Assembly (NCBI GenBank): GCA_945787635.1
Contig: CALZIK010000125.1
Span: 1 to 32,975 of the forward strand
From: Thermoanaerobaculia bacterium
GTDB lineage: Bacteria; Acidobacteriota; Thermoanaerobaculia; Multivoradales; JAHEKO01
Reading direction: 5' to 3'
Length of the DNA: 32,975 nt
Part shown: piece after piece, positions 9,741 to 17,518 of the stretch
Numbering within the stretch: position 1 is the first letter of the stretch
How the letters are laid out: each line of letters starts with the position of its first letter
Notes under the pieces: model-generated
Database searches by the model: none
The model's input: only the letters and a program-made list of their open reading frames with translations
Told to the model about the DNA's origin: nothing
Program-made: the position numbers and the translations under genes

Positions 9741-10711
9741 CCTCGGAAGCGGTCGCCACGGTTCGGGTCAGGGAGCTCCTCGGCGAAGAGCTCGCCCATT
9801 TGGAGCTGACCCCGCTCTGCGGCGAGCGGCGGCTCGACCGGGCGATCGTCAATCCCCGGGTACAGAAGCCGGGGCTCGCGTTCGCTGGGTACTACGATTA
9901 CATTCGAGAGGGCCGGGTCCAGATCATCGGAGAGAGCGAGACGCGCTACCTGGCGACGCTCAACGACAAGCTCCGCCTCGAGCGGTTCGAAGTGATCACC
10001 GCGATGGAGGTGCCGGTCTTCATCATCACCAAGGGAATCGCACCGTTCCCGGAGTTCAGAGCGCTTTGCGTCGAGCGGGAGCGGACCGTATTGTCTTCCA
10101 AATGTCTTTCCTCGACCGTCATCAAGGACGTCAGCAACTTCCTCGAAGAGCATCTGGTGCCGTCCACCTACGTGCACGGCGTTTTGATGGACGTCTACGG
10201 CCTCGGGGTTCTTCTGATCGGGCAGAGCGGAGTCGGCAAAAGCGAGTGCGCCTTGGACCTCATCACTCGCGGGCACTCGCTGGTGGCCGACGATCGGGTC
10301 ACCGCCAAGCGCTATCCGAACGGCGAGCTGATCGGTTCCTCGGAGGGGCCTTTGATCCACCACATGGAGCTTCGTGGCCTCGGTATCGTCAACGTGCAGG
10401 ACCTCTTCGGCCTGGCGGCGGTGCGCGAGCGCAAGTCGATTGACCTGGTGGTCGAGCTCGAGTCATGGGACGAGAGCCGTGCCTACGATCGCCTCGGCCT
10501 GGACGAATCGGTCCATCGCGTGCTCGACGTTCCCGTTCCGTACATCAAGATGCCCGTTGCACTGGGCCGGAATCTGTCGATCCTGGTCGAAGTCGCGGCC
10601 CGAAATCACGTGCTCAAACTCCAGGGGCATCATTCCGCGCGCGAGTTCGCGCGACGCCTGGAGCTCGAGATCAACGGCGCTGGCAACTCATCGGCCGACC
10701 CATCCGAATGA
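9737..10711 (+). CDS. hprK: HPr kinase/phosphorylase
   Basis: HprK uses ATP to phosphorylate a serine of HPr and reverses the reaction by phosphorolysis. The 324 residues include an N-terminal domain and the catalytic domain. The latter has His in HGVLMDVYGLG, the P-loop GQSGVGKSE, ADDRV, and the family signature ELRGLGIVNVQDLFG. The start is GTG at 9737, overlapping the ptsN stop as GTGA; the frame is open further upstream but that part lies over ptsN and hpf. The HPr encoded downstream keeps Ser46, the HprK target, so the pair is likely functional. It overlaps rapZ by four bases (ATGA). Confidence 0.95.
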   Translation: MTSEAVATVRVRELLGEELAHLELTPLCGERRLDRAIVNPRVQKPGLAFAGYYDYIREGRVQIIGESETRYLATLNDKLRLERFEVITAMEVPVFIITKGIAPFPEFRALCVERERTVLSSKCLSSTVIKDVSNFLEEHLVPSTYVHGVLMDVYGLGVLLIGQSGVGKSECALDLITRGHSLVADDRVTAKRYPNGELIGSSEGPLIHHMELRGLGIVNVQDLFGLAAVRERKSIDLVVELESWDESRAYDRLGLDESVHRVLDVPVPYIKMPVALGRNLSILVEVAARNHVLKLQGHHSAREFARRLELEINGAGNSSADPSE

Positions 10712-11577
10712 CTCGCCGAACCGTCGCGATCACGGGCCTCTCGGGCTCCGGCAAGAGCACCGCGGCGAAGTGCTTCGAGGATGCGGGCTACTACTGCGTG
10801 GACAACCTGCCGCTCGAGCTTCTCGCGCAATTGCTGGCCGAGCACGAAACCCTGGTTCCGGAGCACGATCGCATCGCGGTCGTGGCCGACGTTCGATCCC
10901 CGGGATTTGCCGAGAGGTTCCCAGAGGTGCTCGAGGGCTCGCCCGGGACGGTCCTGATTTTCTTCGAGGCTTCCGATGACGTTCTGGTGAGACGGTTCTC
11001 CGAGACCCGGCGGCCCCACCCCCTGGCTCTCGACCGAACGGTGGTCGAAGGCATCCAGGCCGAGCGCGAAATACTGAGCCCGCTTCGCGCCCGCGCCGAT
11101 CTGGTCGTCGACACCGGAGAGTGGTCGGTCCATGACCTGCGCCAGCACATCTTCAGAGAGTACGCGGCCGTGGTGTCGAGCCAGCTGGTGGTGTCCGTGA
11201 CCAGCTTCGGCTTCAAGTTTGGCATCCCGAAGGGCGCCGACCTTCTCTTCGACGTACGTTTTCTTCCGAACCCCTACTTCGTCGAGGGTCTCCGCGCCAA
11301 AGCCGGAACCGATCCGGAGGTACGCGGATTCCTCGAATCCGAGGCTGAGTTCGGCGACGTGTTGGCCAAGCTCGAAGAGTTCCTCGAGTTCCTTCTGCCG
11401 CGCTACGAGCGTGAGAATCGAAGCTACCTCACGATCGCGATCGGGTGCACCGGCGGCCGCCACAGATCGGTGGCGATCGCCGAGGCGCTCGCTCGGAGCC
11501 TCAGGACCACGAAGAGATCGGTGCAAGTCAACCACCGCGACGTCAATCGAGGGACAACCCAGTGGCCAGAGTCTTGA
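10708..11577 (+). CDS. rapZ: RapZ/YvcJ-family nucleotide-binding protein
   Basis: The 289 residues match RapZ: P-loop GLSGSGKST at about 10-18, VDNLP, the SFGFKFG and DVRFLPNPY motifs, and the C-terminal GCTGGRHRSV segment. In E. coli RapZ is an RNA-binding adaptor that targets the GlmZ sRNA to RNase E; in Bacillus the homologue YvcJ hydrolyses GTP. The role here is unknown beyond the family. The start is the ATG at 10708, inside an ATGA overlap with hprK; the frame is open upstream over hprK without family similarity. The 3' end overlaps the next gene by 16 bases. Confidence 0.95.
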   Translation: MTRRTVAITGLSGSGKSTAAKCFEDAGYYCVDNLPLELLAQLLAEHETLVPEHDRIAVVADVRSPGFAERFPEVLEGSPGTVLIFFEASDDVLVRRFSETRRPHPLALDRTVVEGIQAEREILSPLRARADLVVDTGEWSVHDLRQHIFREYAAVVSSQLVVSVTSFGFKFGIPKGADLLFDVRFLPNPYFVEGLRAKAGTDPEVRGFLESEAEFGDVLAKLEEFLEFLLPRYERENRSYLTIAIGCTGGRHRSVAIAEALARSLRTTKRSVQVNHRDVNRGTTQWPES

Positions 11578-12038
11578 TCGTGACCCAGGGTCCCTTGGCT
11601 CAGACCCTGGTCGAAGGGGCGCGAACGATCGCCGGCACGAGCCAAGGCTTGAGCGCGCTGACCTTGGGCTGGGACGAAGGCCTCGACGAAGGCGTGCGCC
11701 GGCTGAAGAGCACCCTGGATCGACTGGAAGGCGAGGCCGACATCGGAGGCAAGGCCGACGAGGGTGTTCTGATCCTGACCGACGTCCCCGGCGGCACACC
11801 CTTCAACGTCGCGATGCGCTTGGCCGAGCCGGGTCGCGTCGAGGTGCTCTCCGGGGTCAACCTGCCGATGGCGGTTAGGGTCTGCTGTCCAGGCTGCGGT
11901 GATCTATCGGTAAGCGAGCTCGCGGGATGGCTAGAGGAGAAGGGCCGGCAGAGCATCTGCCGTGGGCAGGCCGTCAAAACCGGGAGCGAGGCGCGCGACC
12001 ACGGCTCGGGCCAGCCGGACAAGGCCGCCGATGATTGA
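11562..12038 (+). CDS. Mannose-type PTS EIIA domain protein lacking the active-site His
   Basis: The 158-residue protein has the EIIA-Man fold signatures: an N-terminal VLIVTxGxLAQTL strand-helix and the DVPGGTPFN loop, with the Asp that normally supports the active site. In the family the residue after 'VT' is the phosphorylated histidine (THG); here it is Gln9 (codon CAG, 11586-11588). The protein therefore should not accept phosphate from HPr in the usual way. The C-terminal part has four cysteines (108, 109, 112, 133) not typical of EIIA-Man. The GTG start overlaps rapZ by 16 bases, and the stop overlaps HPr by eight. No IIB, IIC or IID partner is present. A regulatory pseudo-EIIA role is inference. 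Confidence 0.85.
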   Translation: MARVLIVTQGPLAQTLVEGARTIAGTSQGLSALTLGWDEGLDEGVRRLKSTLDRLEGEADIGGKADEGVLILTDVPGGTPFNVAMRLAEPGRVEVLSGVNLPMAVRVCCPGCGDLSVSELAGWLEEKGRQSICRGQAVKTGSEARDHGSGQPDKAADD

Positions 12039-12300
12039 GCGCGATCTCGAGATCGTCAACCGTCTCGGACTGCACGCCCGGGCGGCTGCGAAGCTCGTCC
12101 ACCTGACCGGCTCCTTCCAGAGTCGAATCACGCTTTCGAGCAACGGCCAGGTCGTGGACGGCAAGAGTATTCTCGGAATTCTGCTGCTTGCGGCGGCCCA
12201 GGGAGCGACGCTTCGGGTGTCCTGCGACGGCTCGGATGAGGACGACGCCCTGGCCGCACTGACCTCGCTCGTGGCCGACCGGTTCGGCGAGGACAGCTAG
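12031..12300 (+). CDS. ptsH: Phosphocarrier protein HPr
   Basis: HPr carries phosphate from enzyme I to EIIA domains. The 89 residues include His15 in GLHARAA (the site phosphorylated by EI) and Ser46 in GKSILGIL (the site phosphorylated by HprK). Both are needed for a Gram-positive-like control loop in a Gram-negative cell. The ATG is inside the last codons of the EIIA gene (ATGATTGA overlap). The stop TAG shares one base with the GTG of ptsI (TAGTG), suggesting translational coupling. Confidence 0.97.
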   Translation: MIERDLEIVNRLGLHARAAAKLVHLTGSFQSRITLSSNGQVVDGKSILGILLLAAAQGATLRVSCDGSDEDDALAALTSLVADRFGEDS

Positions 12301-14066
12301 TGCCGAGACGCCGCCTTCCCGAGGAAGTAGTGGAGGGCCTCGCGGCGTCGCCCGGCGCGGCGATGGGCAAGGCCGTCTGCATCGCGTCGCAGGAGCTCGA
12401 AATCTACCGGCTCTCGATCGCCGAGGCCGCGGTGGATGCGGAGCTCGAGCGTCTGGCCGAGGCCGTGGAGGTGGCTCAGCAGGATCTCGAAGCTGCGCGC
12501 CAGAACGCGAGCGAGGAGATCGCCGCCGAGCTCGGAGGTATCTTCGAGGCGCATGCCCTGCTGTTGAGGGACCCTGGTTTCCTGGGTCGTATCGAGGAGC
12601 GCATCGCCTCCGAGAGGGTCAACGCCGAATGGGCCGTGCACGCGACCGCCGAGGAGCTGGCGCTCCGGTTTCGGGAGCTCGATGTCGAGCATCTGAGAAC
12701 CCGAGGCGAGGACCTGGTGGACGTCTCGCGGCACCTGCAGCGCGCCCTGGGAGGGCTGTCGCACCAGGACCTCTCGGAGATCGAAGGCGCCTTCATCGTC
12801 GTCGCCCACGACCTCACTCCGTCGGAAGCGGTCCGGCTCGGGCGCCAGCGGGTCTCGGCCTTCGCCATCGAAACCGGGAGCCGTACCTCGCACACGACGA
12901 TCATCGCGCGCTCGCTGCACGTTCCGATGGTCGCGGGAATCGCCGGCCTGACCCAGAAGGTCACCGACGACGATCCGTTGATCGTGGACGGCAATCGCGG
13001 CCGGATCCTCCTGCACCCGACCAAAGCCTCCCGGGAGGACTATCGCGCGAGCGAGACCCGCCGGCGGGCACGCTGGGCCAAAGGAGTGCGCGGCAAGGCC
13101 GTTCCGGCGAAGACCCTCGACGGCGTCCAGATCCAGCTTCAAGCAAACATCGATCTGCCCGAGGAAATAGACGAGGCCGCCGCGTTCGGAGCGGCCGGAA
13201 TCGGTCTCTACCGGAGCGAGTTCATCTATATCGAGCGGAGCCCGGAGCTACCCACCGAGGAAGAGCATCTGGAGATCTACACGCGCATGCTCGAAACGAT
13301 GGCGCCGAATCCGGTGGTCGTGCGCACCTTCGACCTCGGAGGCCGAAAGCTCGCCCGCGAAGTCATGCACACGGCGGAGGAAAACCCGGTTCTGGGCATG
13401 CGCGGCATCCGCCTGACCCTGGCGATGCCGGAGATCTTCGCCCCCCAGCTGCGGGCGCTGTTGCGCGCCGCGACATTGGGTCCATTGCGAGTGATGCTGC
13501 CGCTGGTGACCACGGTGGAGGAGGTGCAGGCGTTCAAGATACTCGTGGCGGCCGCGGCGAAAGAGCTTGCGGCCAAGAAAATCGAGCACTCGACCGACTT
13601 CGACCTCGGGGTCATGATCGAGGTTCCTGCGGCGGTCTGGATCGCCCCCGAGCTGGCCGACGAGGTGAGCTTCTTTTCGATCGGAACCAACGACCTCATT
13701 CAGTATTCGATGGCCGTCGACCGCAACAACGAACACGTCTCGTATCTCTACCAGCCGTTCCATCCAGCAGTATTGCGCATGATACGCTCTGTCGCCGAGG
13801 TCGGTGCGAAGGCTGGGATCGATGTTTCGGTCTGCGGCGAGATGGCCGCGGATCCAAACGCGGCGACGCTGCTGGTGGCATTGGGTCTCCGGAAGTTGTC
13901 TCTGAGTCCGACGATCATCCCCGAGGTAAAGGAAGCCATCCGTGCCGTTTCTCTCGAGAACGCAAGGCAACCGGTGGAGCGAGCCTTGGGCCTGGCAACC
14001 GCTGAGGAAATCGTGAAATGCCTTCAGGACTTTCTGCCGACTCCGAGTCGACGAAGGCTCGCATAG
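12300..14066 (+). CDS. ptsI: PTS enzyme I (phosphoenolpyruvate-protein phosphotransferase)
   Basis: Enzyme I transfers phosphate from PEP to HPr. The 588 residues have the usual order: HPr-binding/phospho-His domain with the active His198 in GSRTSHTTIIARS, then the PEP-binding TIM barrel with GIGLYRSEF, VVRTFDLGGRK, GMRGIR, GTNDLIQY and the catalytic Cys512 in VCGEMAADP. All key residues are intact. The start is GTG, overlapping the ptsH stop by one base. The 3' end overlaps the next gene by 49 bases. It is the standard EI, without the GAF domain of EI-Ntr (PtsP). Confidence 0.97.
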   Translation: MPRRRLPEEVVEGLAASPGAAMGKAVCIASQELEIYRLSIAEAAVDAELERLAEAVEVAQQDLEAARQNASEEIAAELGGIFEAHALLLRDPGFLGRIEERIASERVNAEWAVHATAEELALRFRELDVEHLRTRGEDLVDVSRHLQRALGGLSHQDLSEIEGAFIVVAHDLTPSEAVRLGRQRVSAFAIETGSRTSHTTIIARSLHVPMVAGIAGLTQKVTDDDPLIVDGNRGRILLHPTKASREDYRASETRRRARWAKGVRGKAVPAKTLDGVQIQLQANIDLPEEIDEAAAFGAAGIGLYRSEFIYIERSPELPTEEEHLEIYTRMLETMAPNPVVVRTFDLGGRKLAREVMHTAEENPVLGMRGIRLTLAMPEIFAPQLRALLRAATLGPLRVMLPLVTTVEEVQAFKILVAAAAKELAAKKIEHSTDFDLGVMIEVPAAVWIAPELADEVSFFSIGTNDLIQYSMAVDRNNEHVSYLYQPFHPAVLRMIRSVAEVGAKAGIDVSVCGEMAADPNAATLLVALGLRKLSLSPTIIPEVKEAIRAVSLENARQPVERALGLATAEEIVKCLQDFLPTPSRRRLA

Positions 14067-14995
14067 CCCTTCGACGCGGCGCCGCGGCCCTGCTGACGGT
14101 CGCGCTCTCGCTGAGCTGCGCGTCGGGCAAGCCGACCCAGCGGCTGCCTTCGCAAACGATGTCGTCGGAGCCCGCTTCCGAGCCCCGGGACGCTCCTCCA
14201 GACCCGGTTCCCGTAAACAGCGAGGGGGAGGCCGGCTCGCTCGACCCCCGTGAACCGATACCCGCTCCGGCGGACTCCGCCACCCAAACCGCCCAGGGGC
14301 GCGAGCTCACCGTGGTCATCGACGAGGGCGAGGGACCGGAGAGTCGCCGGCGCACCCTGGTCGAGGCCGCGGCGGCCGAGAGGGAACGGCGCAGCAAATC
14401 CACCGCCGAGCAGATCGCCGTGATCACCAACGAGAATCTCGAGGACTACGCGCAAGGCCAGATGACCGAGCTCGAGCCCCCGGCTACCGTCGAGCCCGTT
14501 CCCACCCCGAGCGGAGATCCGGAGTCGGAAGTCGAGGCCGCGAACCCACCAAGCCCGCAGGGTCGCGAAAGCTCCATCGAAGAATCGACCGATCCGGAAG
14601 CCTACTGGCGAGGTCGGATCCTGCGCGCGCGCACGAACTGGGCGTCCGCGGTGGCGGAGATAGATCATCTCAACGAGACCATCGCGGAGCTACGGCAGCG
14701 CTTCTACGCCGAGGAAGACCCCTACTACCGCGACTCTCGCATCAAGCCTTCGTGGGATCGGGCGCTCGATCGCCTCGAGGAGGCTCGCGCTGCGGCCCAG
14801 GAATACCGGCAGGAAGTGCAGTCCATCCTCGAGGACGGGCGGCGGGCGGCGGCCCTTCCCGGTTGGCTGCGAGAGGGCCTCGATCTCGAGCCGAGCGATT
14901 CCGAGACGCCCGATCCCGACGGGCCGACTCCACCCGGAGAGTACAAACCCGGCGAGCCCCAGATCGCTCCCGATCCCGACGGCCAAGCCAGATGA
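14018..14995 (+). CDS. Probable lipoprotein of unknown function, proline/glutamate-rich
   Basis: The 325-residue protein starts with basic residues and a hydrophobic stretch (AAALLTVALSLSC, about 21-34). This looks like a signal peptide ending at an imperfect lipobox: the cysteine is present, but Leu is not at -3. About 160 low-complexity residues rich in Pro, Glu and Ser follow. A more ordered helical region (about 190-285, from YWRGRILRARTNWASAVAEI) with coiled-coil character follows, and then a Pro/Asp-rich tail. No family is recognised. The ATG start lies inside ptsI (49-base overlap), and the stop overlaps miaB as ATGA, so it is likely co-transcribed. The start could lie later, but the signal-like segment supports this one. 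Confidence 0.75.
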   Translation: MPSGLSADSESTKARIALRRGAAALLTVALSLSCASGKPTQRLPSQTMSSEPASEPRDAPPDPVPVNSEGEAGSLDPREPIPAPADSATQTAQGRELTVVIDEGEGPESRRRTLVEAAAAERERRSKSTAEQIAVITNENLEDYAQGQMTELEPPATVEPVPTPSGDPESEVEAANPPSPQGRESSIEESTDPEAYWRGRILRARTNWASAVAEIDHLNETIAELRQRFYAEEDPYYRDSRIKPSWDRALDRLEEARAAAQEYRQEVQSILEDGRRAAALPGWLREGLDLEPSDSETPDPDGPTPPGEYKPGEPQIAPDPDGQAR

Positions 14996-16431
14996 ACGAG
15001 CCCAATCGAGGCCGGGCGCGGGCCGAGCGCCCGCGGCGCTTCTTCGTCGAGACCTGGGGCTGCCAGATGAACGAGCTCGACAGTCAGCGGCTTTCGGGTC
15101 GGCTGATGGAGGAGGGCATGCTCCCCACCCGAGAGCCGTCCGAGGCGGATCTGATCCTGCTCAACTCGTGCAGCGTCCGCGAGAAGGCGGAGCAGAAGGT
15201 CTATTCGAGGCTCGGGGTCTACCGGCAGCTCAAGGACGAAAACCCCGGTCTCCTGATCGGTCTGTGCGGCTGTGTCGCCCAGGAGGCGGGGGAGCGCGCA
15301 CTCAAGCGAGTGCCAGACCTAGACTTCGTCCTCGGCCCCGCGCGGGTCGGCGAGATCCTCGACGTCCTGGCCGAGCGGCGCCGAGGCAAGCGACCGGTCG
15401 CCACGGGCTTTCCGGAGACGCTCGATCACGACTTCGACTCGATCTCGCGCGACGGCTCCTACAAGGGTATGGTCACGATCGTCGAAGGCTGCAACAAGAA
15501 CTGCACCTTCTGCATCGTGCCGCTGACCCGGGGCCCCGAGAGAAGCCGGACGCTGGGTGAGATCGTCGCCGAGGTTCGGCACCTGGTCGAGTACGGGTTT
15601 CGCGAGATCGAGCTTCTCGGCCAGACGGTCAACCACTGGCGCGAGCCGGGTGGGGGAGAGGACGGCCCGGATTTCGCCGACCTGCTCGACGCCGTCGCCC
15701 GGGTGCCGGGAGTCGAGCGGCTCCGATTCGTGACCTCGTATCCGAGGGACTTCACGCCCCGCATGGTCGAGCAGTTCGCCCGTCACGACAACATCAGTCC
15801 CTACCTGCACCTCCCGGTACAGTCCGGTTCGAACCCTGTGCTTCAGCGAATGGGCCGAGGCTACAGCATTGAAAGTTACTACGAGTTGGTCGCGGACCTC
15901 AGGCGGGCGCGGCCGGACATCGCACTCTCGACCGACCTCATCATCGGGTTTCCCGGGGAGACCGACGAGGACTTCGAGCAGACTCTGCGGCTGGTGACCG
16001 AAATCGAGTTCGGGAGCCTCTTCGCATTCAAGTACTCACCACGCCCGGGCACCGCCGCTCCACGCCTCGGCGAGGCGGTGAATCAGGCGATCGCCGACGA
16101 GCGCCTGCAGCGGATCTTCGCGGCGCAGGAGCCGATCCAGAGACGGCTCAATAGGCGGCTCGTGGGCACCGAGGTGGAAGTGCTGGTCACCGGCTGGGGA
16201 AAACGACCCGGCACGCAGACCGGAAGAACACCGTGTCACCGGCTGGTGCACTTTCCCCTCGAGGGAAGTCATCCGACACCCAACGGCGACATCGCCACCG
16301 TCAAGATCGAAGAGGCCCTCGCGCACAGCCTCATCGGAAGGCGCAACGGGGAGATCGGGGCCACTCGTCCCACGGATGTCCCCTCACAACTGGTTGTCCT
16401 GCGGGACGCCCCTACCGACGCGGCTTCCTGA
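14992..16431 (+). CDS. miaB: tRNA-2-methylthio-N6-dimethylallyladenosine synthase MiaB
   Basis: MiaB is a radical-SAM methylthiotransferase that adds a methylthio group to i6A37 in tRNAs reading UNN codons. The 479 residues show the UPF0004 domain cysteines (Cys24 in WGCQMN, Cys60 in NSCSVRE, Cys94 in CGCVAQ). They also show the radical-SAM cluster Cys167-x3-Cys171-x2-Cys174 (CNKNCTFC) and a C-terminal TRAM domain (about 380-450). WGCQMN favours MiaB over RimO and MtaB, though related methylthiotransferases cannot be fully excluded. The ATG overlaps the upstream stop (ATGA). It closes the long co-directional run; the next gene begins 170 bases on with its own candidate promoter. Confidence 0.95.
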   Translation: MNEPNRGRARAERPRRFFVETWGCQMNELDSQRLSGRLMEEGMLPTREPSEADLILLNSCSVREKAEQKVYSRLGVYRQLKDENPGLLIGLCGCVAQEAGERALKRVPDLDFVLGPARVGEILDVLAERRRGKRPVATGFPETLDHDFDSISRDGSYKGMVTIVEGCNKNCTFCIVPLTRGPERSRTLGEIVAEVRHLVEYGFREIELLGQTVNHWREPGGGEDGPDFADLLDAVARVPGVERLRFVTSYPRDFTPRMVEQFARHDNISPYLHLPVQSGSNPVLQRMGRGYSIESYYELVADLRRARPDIALSTDLIIGFPGETDEDFEQTLRLVTEIEFGSLFAFKYSPRPGTAAPRLGEAVNQAIADERLQRIFAAQEPIQRRLNRRLVGTEVEVLVTGWGKRPGTQTGRTPCHRLVHFPLEGSHPTPNGDIATVKIEEALAHSLIGRRNGEIGATRPTDVPSQLVVLRDAPTDAAS

Positions 16432-16565
16432 CCCGAGGTCTTCCCGGCCGGCTGCACTGCGGGCGTCGGCCAGAACTCCGCGGCCTGACGGCTCTGGTTG
16501 ACGCTAATCCTACCGACTCGATTCCGTGGGCCGGTCGCTTAGGCTAAAACAGCGCAGGGGGGCAC

Positions 16566-16594
16566 TTGACCCCAATGGATGTGGCGCGCACAAT
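16566..16594 (+). promoter_or_regulatory. Candidate sigma-70 promoter for a leaderless bfn mRNA
   Basis: TTGACC (16566-16571) and CACAAT (16589-16594) are separated by 17 bases. Transcription would begin about seven bases after the -10, at or next to the ATG at 16602. No Shine-Dalgarno is visible before that ATG. The rest of the 16432-16601 gap holds only weak G+C-rich inverted repeats. Inferred from sequence only. Confidence 0.4.
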
Positions 16595-16601
16595 AGCGCC
16601 C

Positions 16602-17105
16602 ATGACGGAGCCCCCCATCGACACGGTCAGCGTGGAGATCAAGGGGCTGGTTCTGGATCCTTCGTCCAACCTCCCGATCGTCGTGCTCCGCGACATCGTT
16701 GGTGATCGCCTGCTCCCGATCTGGATCGGTCTCTTCGAAGCCCAAGCCATCGCGCTGCGGCTCGAGGGCGTCGCGACGCCCCGGCCGATGACCCACGACC
16801 TGCTGCTCAACCTGGTCGAGGGCACCCGGGCCAAGGTGAGCCGGGTGATCGTCAGCGACCTGGTGGACAACACCTTCTATGCTGAGATTCACGTCCAGCA
16901 CGGTCCCGACGAAGAAGTCATCGATTCGAGACCGAGCGACGCCATCGCACTCGCGCTCCGCGCCGAGGCGCCCCTGTTCGTGCACCAGCAGGTGTTCGAG
17001 AAAGCAAAGATCTCGGGCCTGACCGACAAGCTGGGAGACGACGAGCGCCTCAAGCAGTGGCTCGAGGAAGCCGACCCCGAAGACTTCGGCAAGTACGAGA
17101 TGTAA
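16602..17105 (+). CDS. Bifunctional nuclease family (BFN/DUF151) protein
   Basis: The 167 residues match the DUF151 family: VSVEIKGLVLDPSSNLPIVVLRD, the LPIWIGLFEAQAIALRLEG segment, MTHDLLLNLVEG, and SRPSDAIALALRAEAPLFV. The plant founding member was reported to have RNase and DNase activity. In bacteria the function is poorly defined. The C-terminal tail is acidic (QWLEEADPEDFG). The frame is open to TTG at 16566 and ATG at 16575. I chose the ATG at 16602 because the domain begins just after it and the upstream part looks like promoter DNA. The immediate 3' flank carries a palindromic repeat. Confidence 0.9.
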   Translation: MTEPPIDTVSVEIKGLVLDPSSNLPIVVLRDIVGDRLLPIWIGLFEAQAIALRLEGVATPRPMTHDLLLNLVEGTRAKVSRVIVSDLVDNTFYAEIHVQHGPDEEVIDSRPSDAIALALRAEAPLFVHQQVFEKAKISGLTDKLGDDERLKQWLEEADPEDFGKYEM

Positions 17106-17108
17106 TCC

Positions 17109-17138
17109 GGGGCACCCTTCCAAGGTGTCCCCTCCCGA
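17109..17138 (+). repeat. Palindromic REP-like element, left copy
   Basis: GGGG-CACC and GGTG-T-CCCC fold into a short imperfect hairpin (17109-17132), which starts four bases after the bfn stop and is followed by TCCCGAC. A closely related element in the opposite orientation lies at 20203-20238. The core AAGGTGTCCCC is identical in both. It could also act as a weak terminator for bfn, but no T-run follows. Confidence 0.55.
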
Positions 17139-17172
17139 CTAATTCTGCTGTGCCTCGGTCGGCCTGCGCCCC

Positions 17173-17188
17173 GGTGTCCCCTCGCGAC
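17173..17188 (+). repeat. Second partial copy of the GGTGTCCCC repeat
   Basis: GGTGTCCCCTCGCGAC repeats 17124-17139 with one mismatch, 49 bases downstream and in direct orientation. The upstream arm of the hairpin is not preserved, so this looks like a partial or decayed copy. Confidence 0.5.
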
Positions 17189-17366
17189 CGCGACGGGCCG
17201 GTTCGTTCTTGGAGCCGTCCTTTGTCAGTGGGTAGCGCGGTCGGCGTCTCCGTCGATCGACCCTCTGCCCATCGGTCGTACTCTCGCCAGCGGTGTCATC
17301 CTGGCGACCTCTTCCGGCGTACGGCCTACCTCTCGGGAGGGTAGCCGTACCCCTCCTCCGGGGCGT

Positions 17367-17375
17367 TGTTAGATT
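17367..17375 (+). promoter_or_regulatory. Candidate extended -10 promoter for the 850-residue gene
   Basis: TGT followed by TAGATT resembles an extended -10 element (four of six matches to TATAAT plus TGn). No -35 is evident at the right distance, since that position falls in the hairpin at 17319-17350. It lies just after that hairpin and about 145 bases before the ATG. Confidence 0.3.
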
Positions 17376-17518
17376 GCCCACAGGGCCCTAGCGTGTCAGT
17401 AAGTGGGAAAGTCGGCCGGCGGCAAGCCGGCCTAGCTGCTTCCGGCGCCGCAAGTTCTTCTGCCCGCCGCGGAGACGGTGTCGGGCGCTCCGGACACCCG
17501 ATTCGAAGGGAGAGCATC

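Larger units (their letters stand above)
17106..17518 (+). other. 413-base hairpin-rich leader or intergenic region
   Basis: No credible gene is seen here. Besides the two repeats above, the region carries several inverted repeats. CGCCAG/CTGGCG (17285-17306) has a 10-base loop. A strong stem from GTACGGC to GCCGTAC (17319-17350) has two single-base bulges and a TCGG tetraloop. CCCC/GGGG (17350-17363) follows. A 7-bp GGCCGGC/GCCGGCC stem (17414-17432) has loop GGCAA. An extended -10-like TGTTAGATT (17367-17375) could start transcription near 17382 and give a leader of about 137 bases for the 850-residue gene. It may be a structured 5' leader, a small RNA or a cluster of palindromic repeats. 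Confidence 0.4.

Noticed and set aside
16446-16471. Terminator after miaB
   Set aside because: GGCCG/CGGCC can pair over a 16-base loop, but the stem is short and there is no T-run; not convincing.
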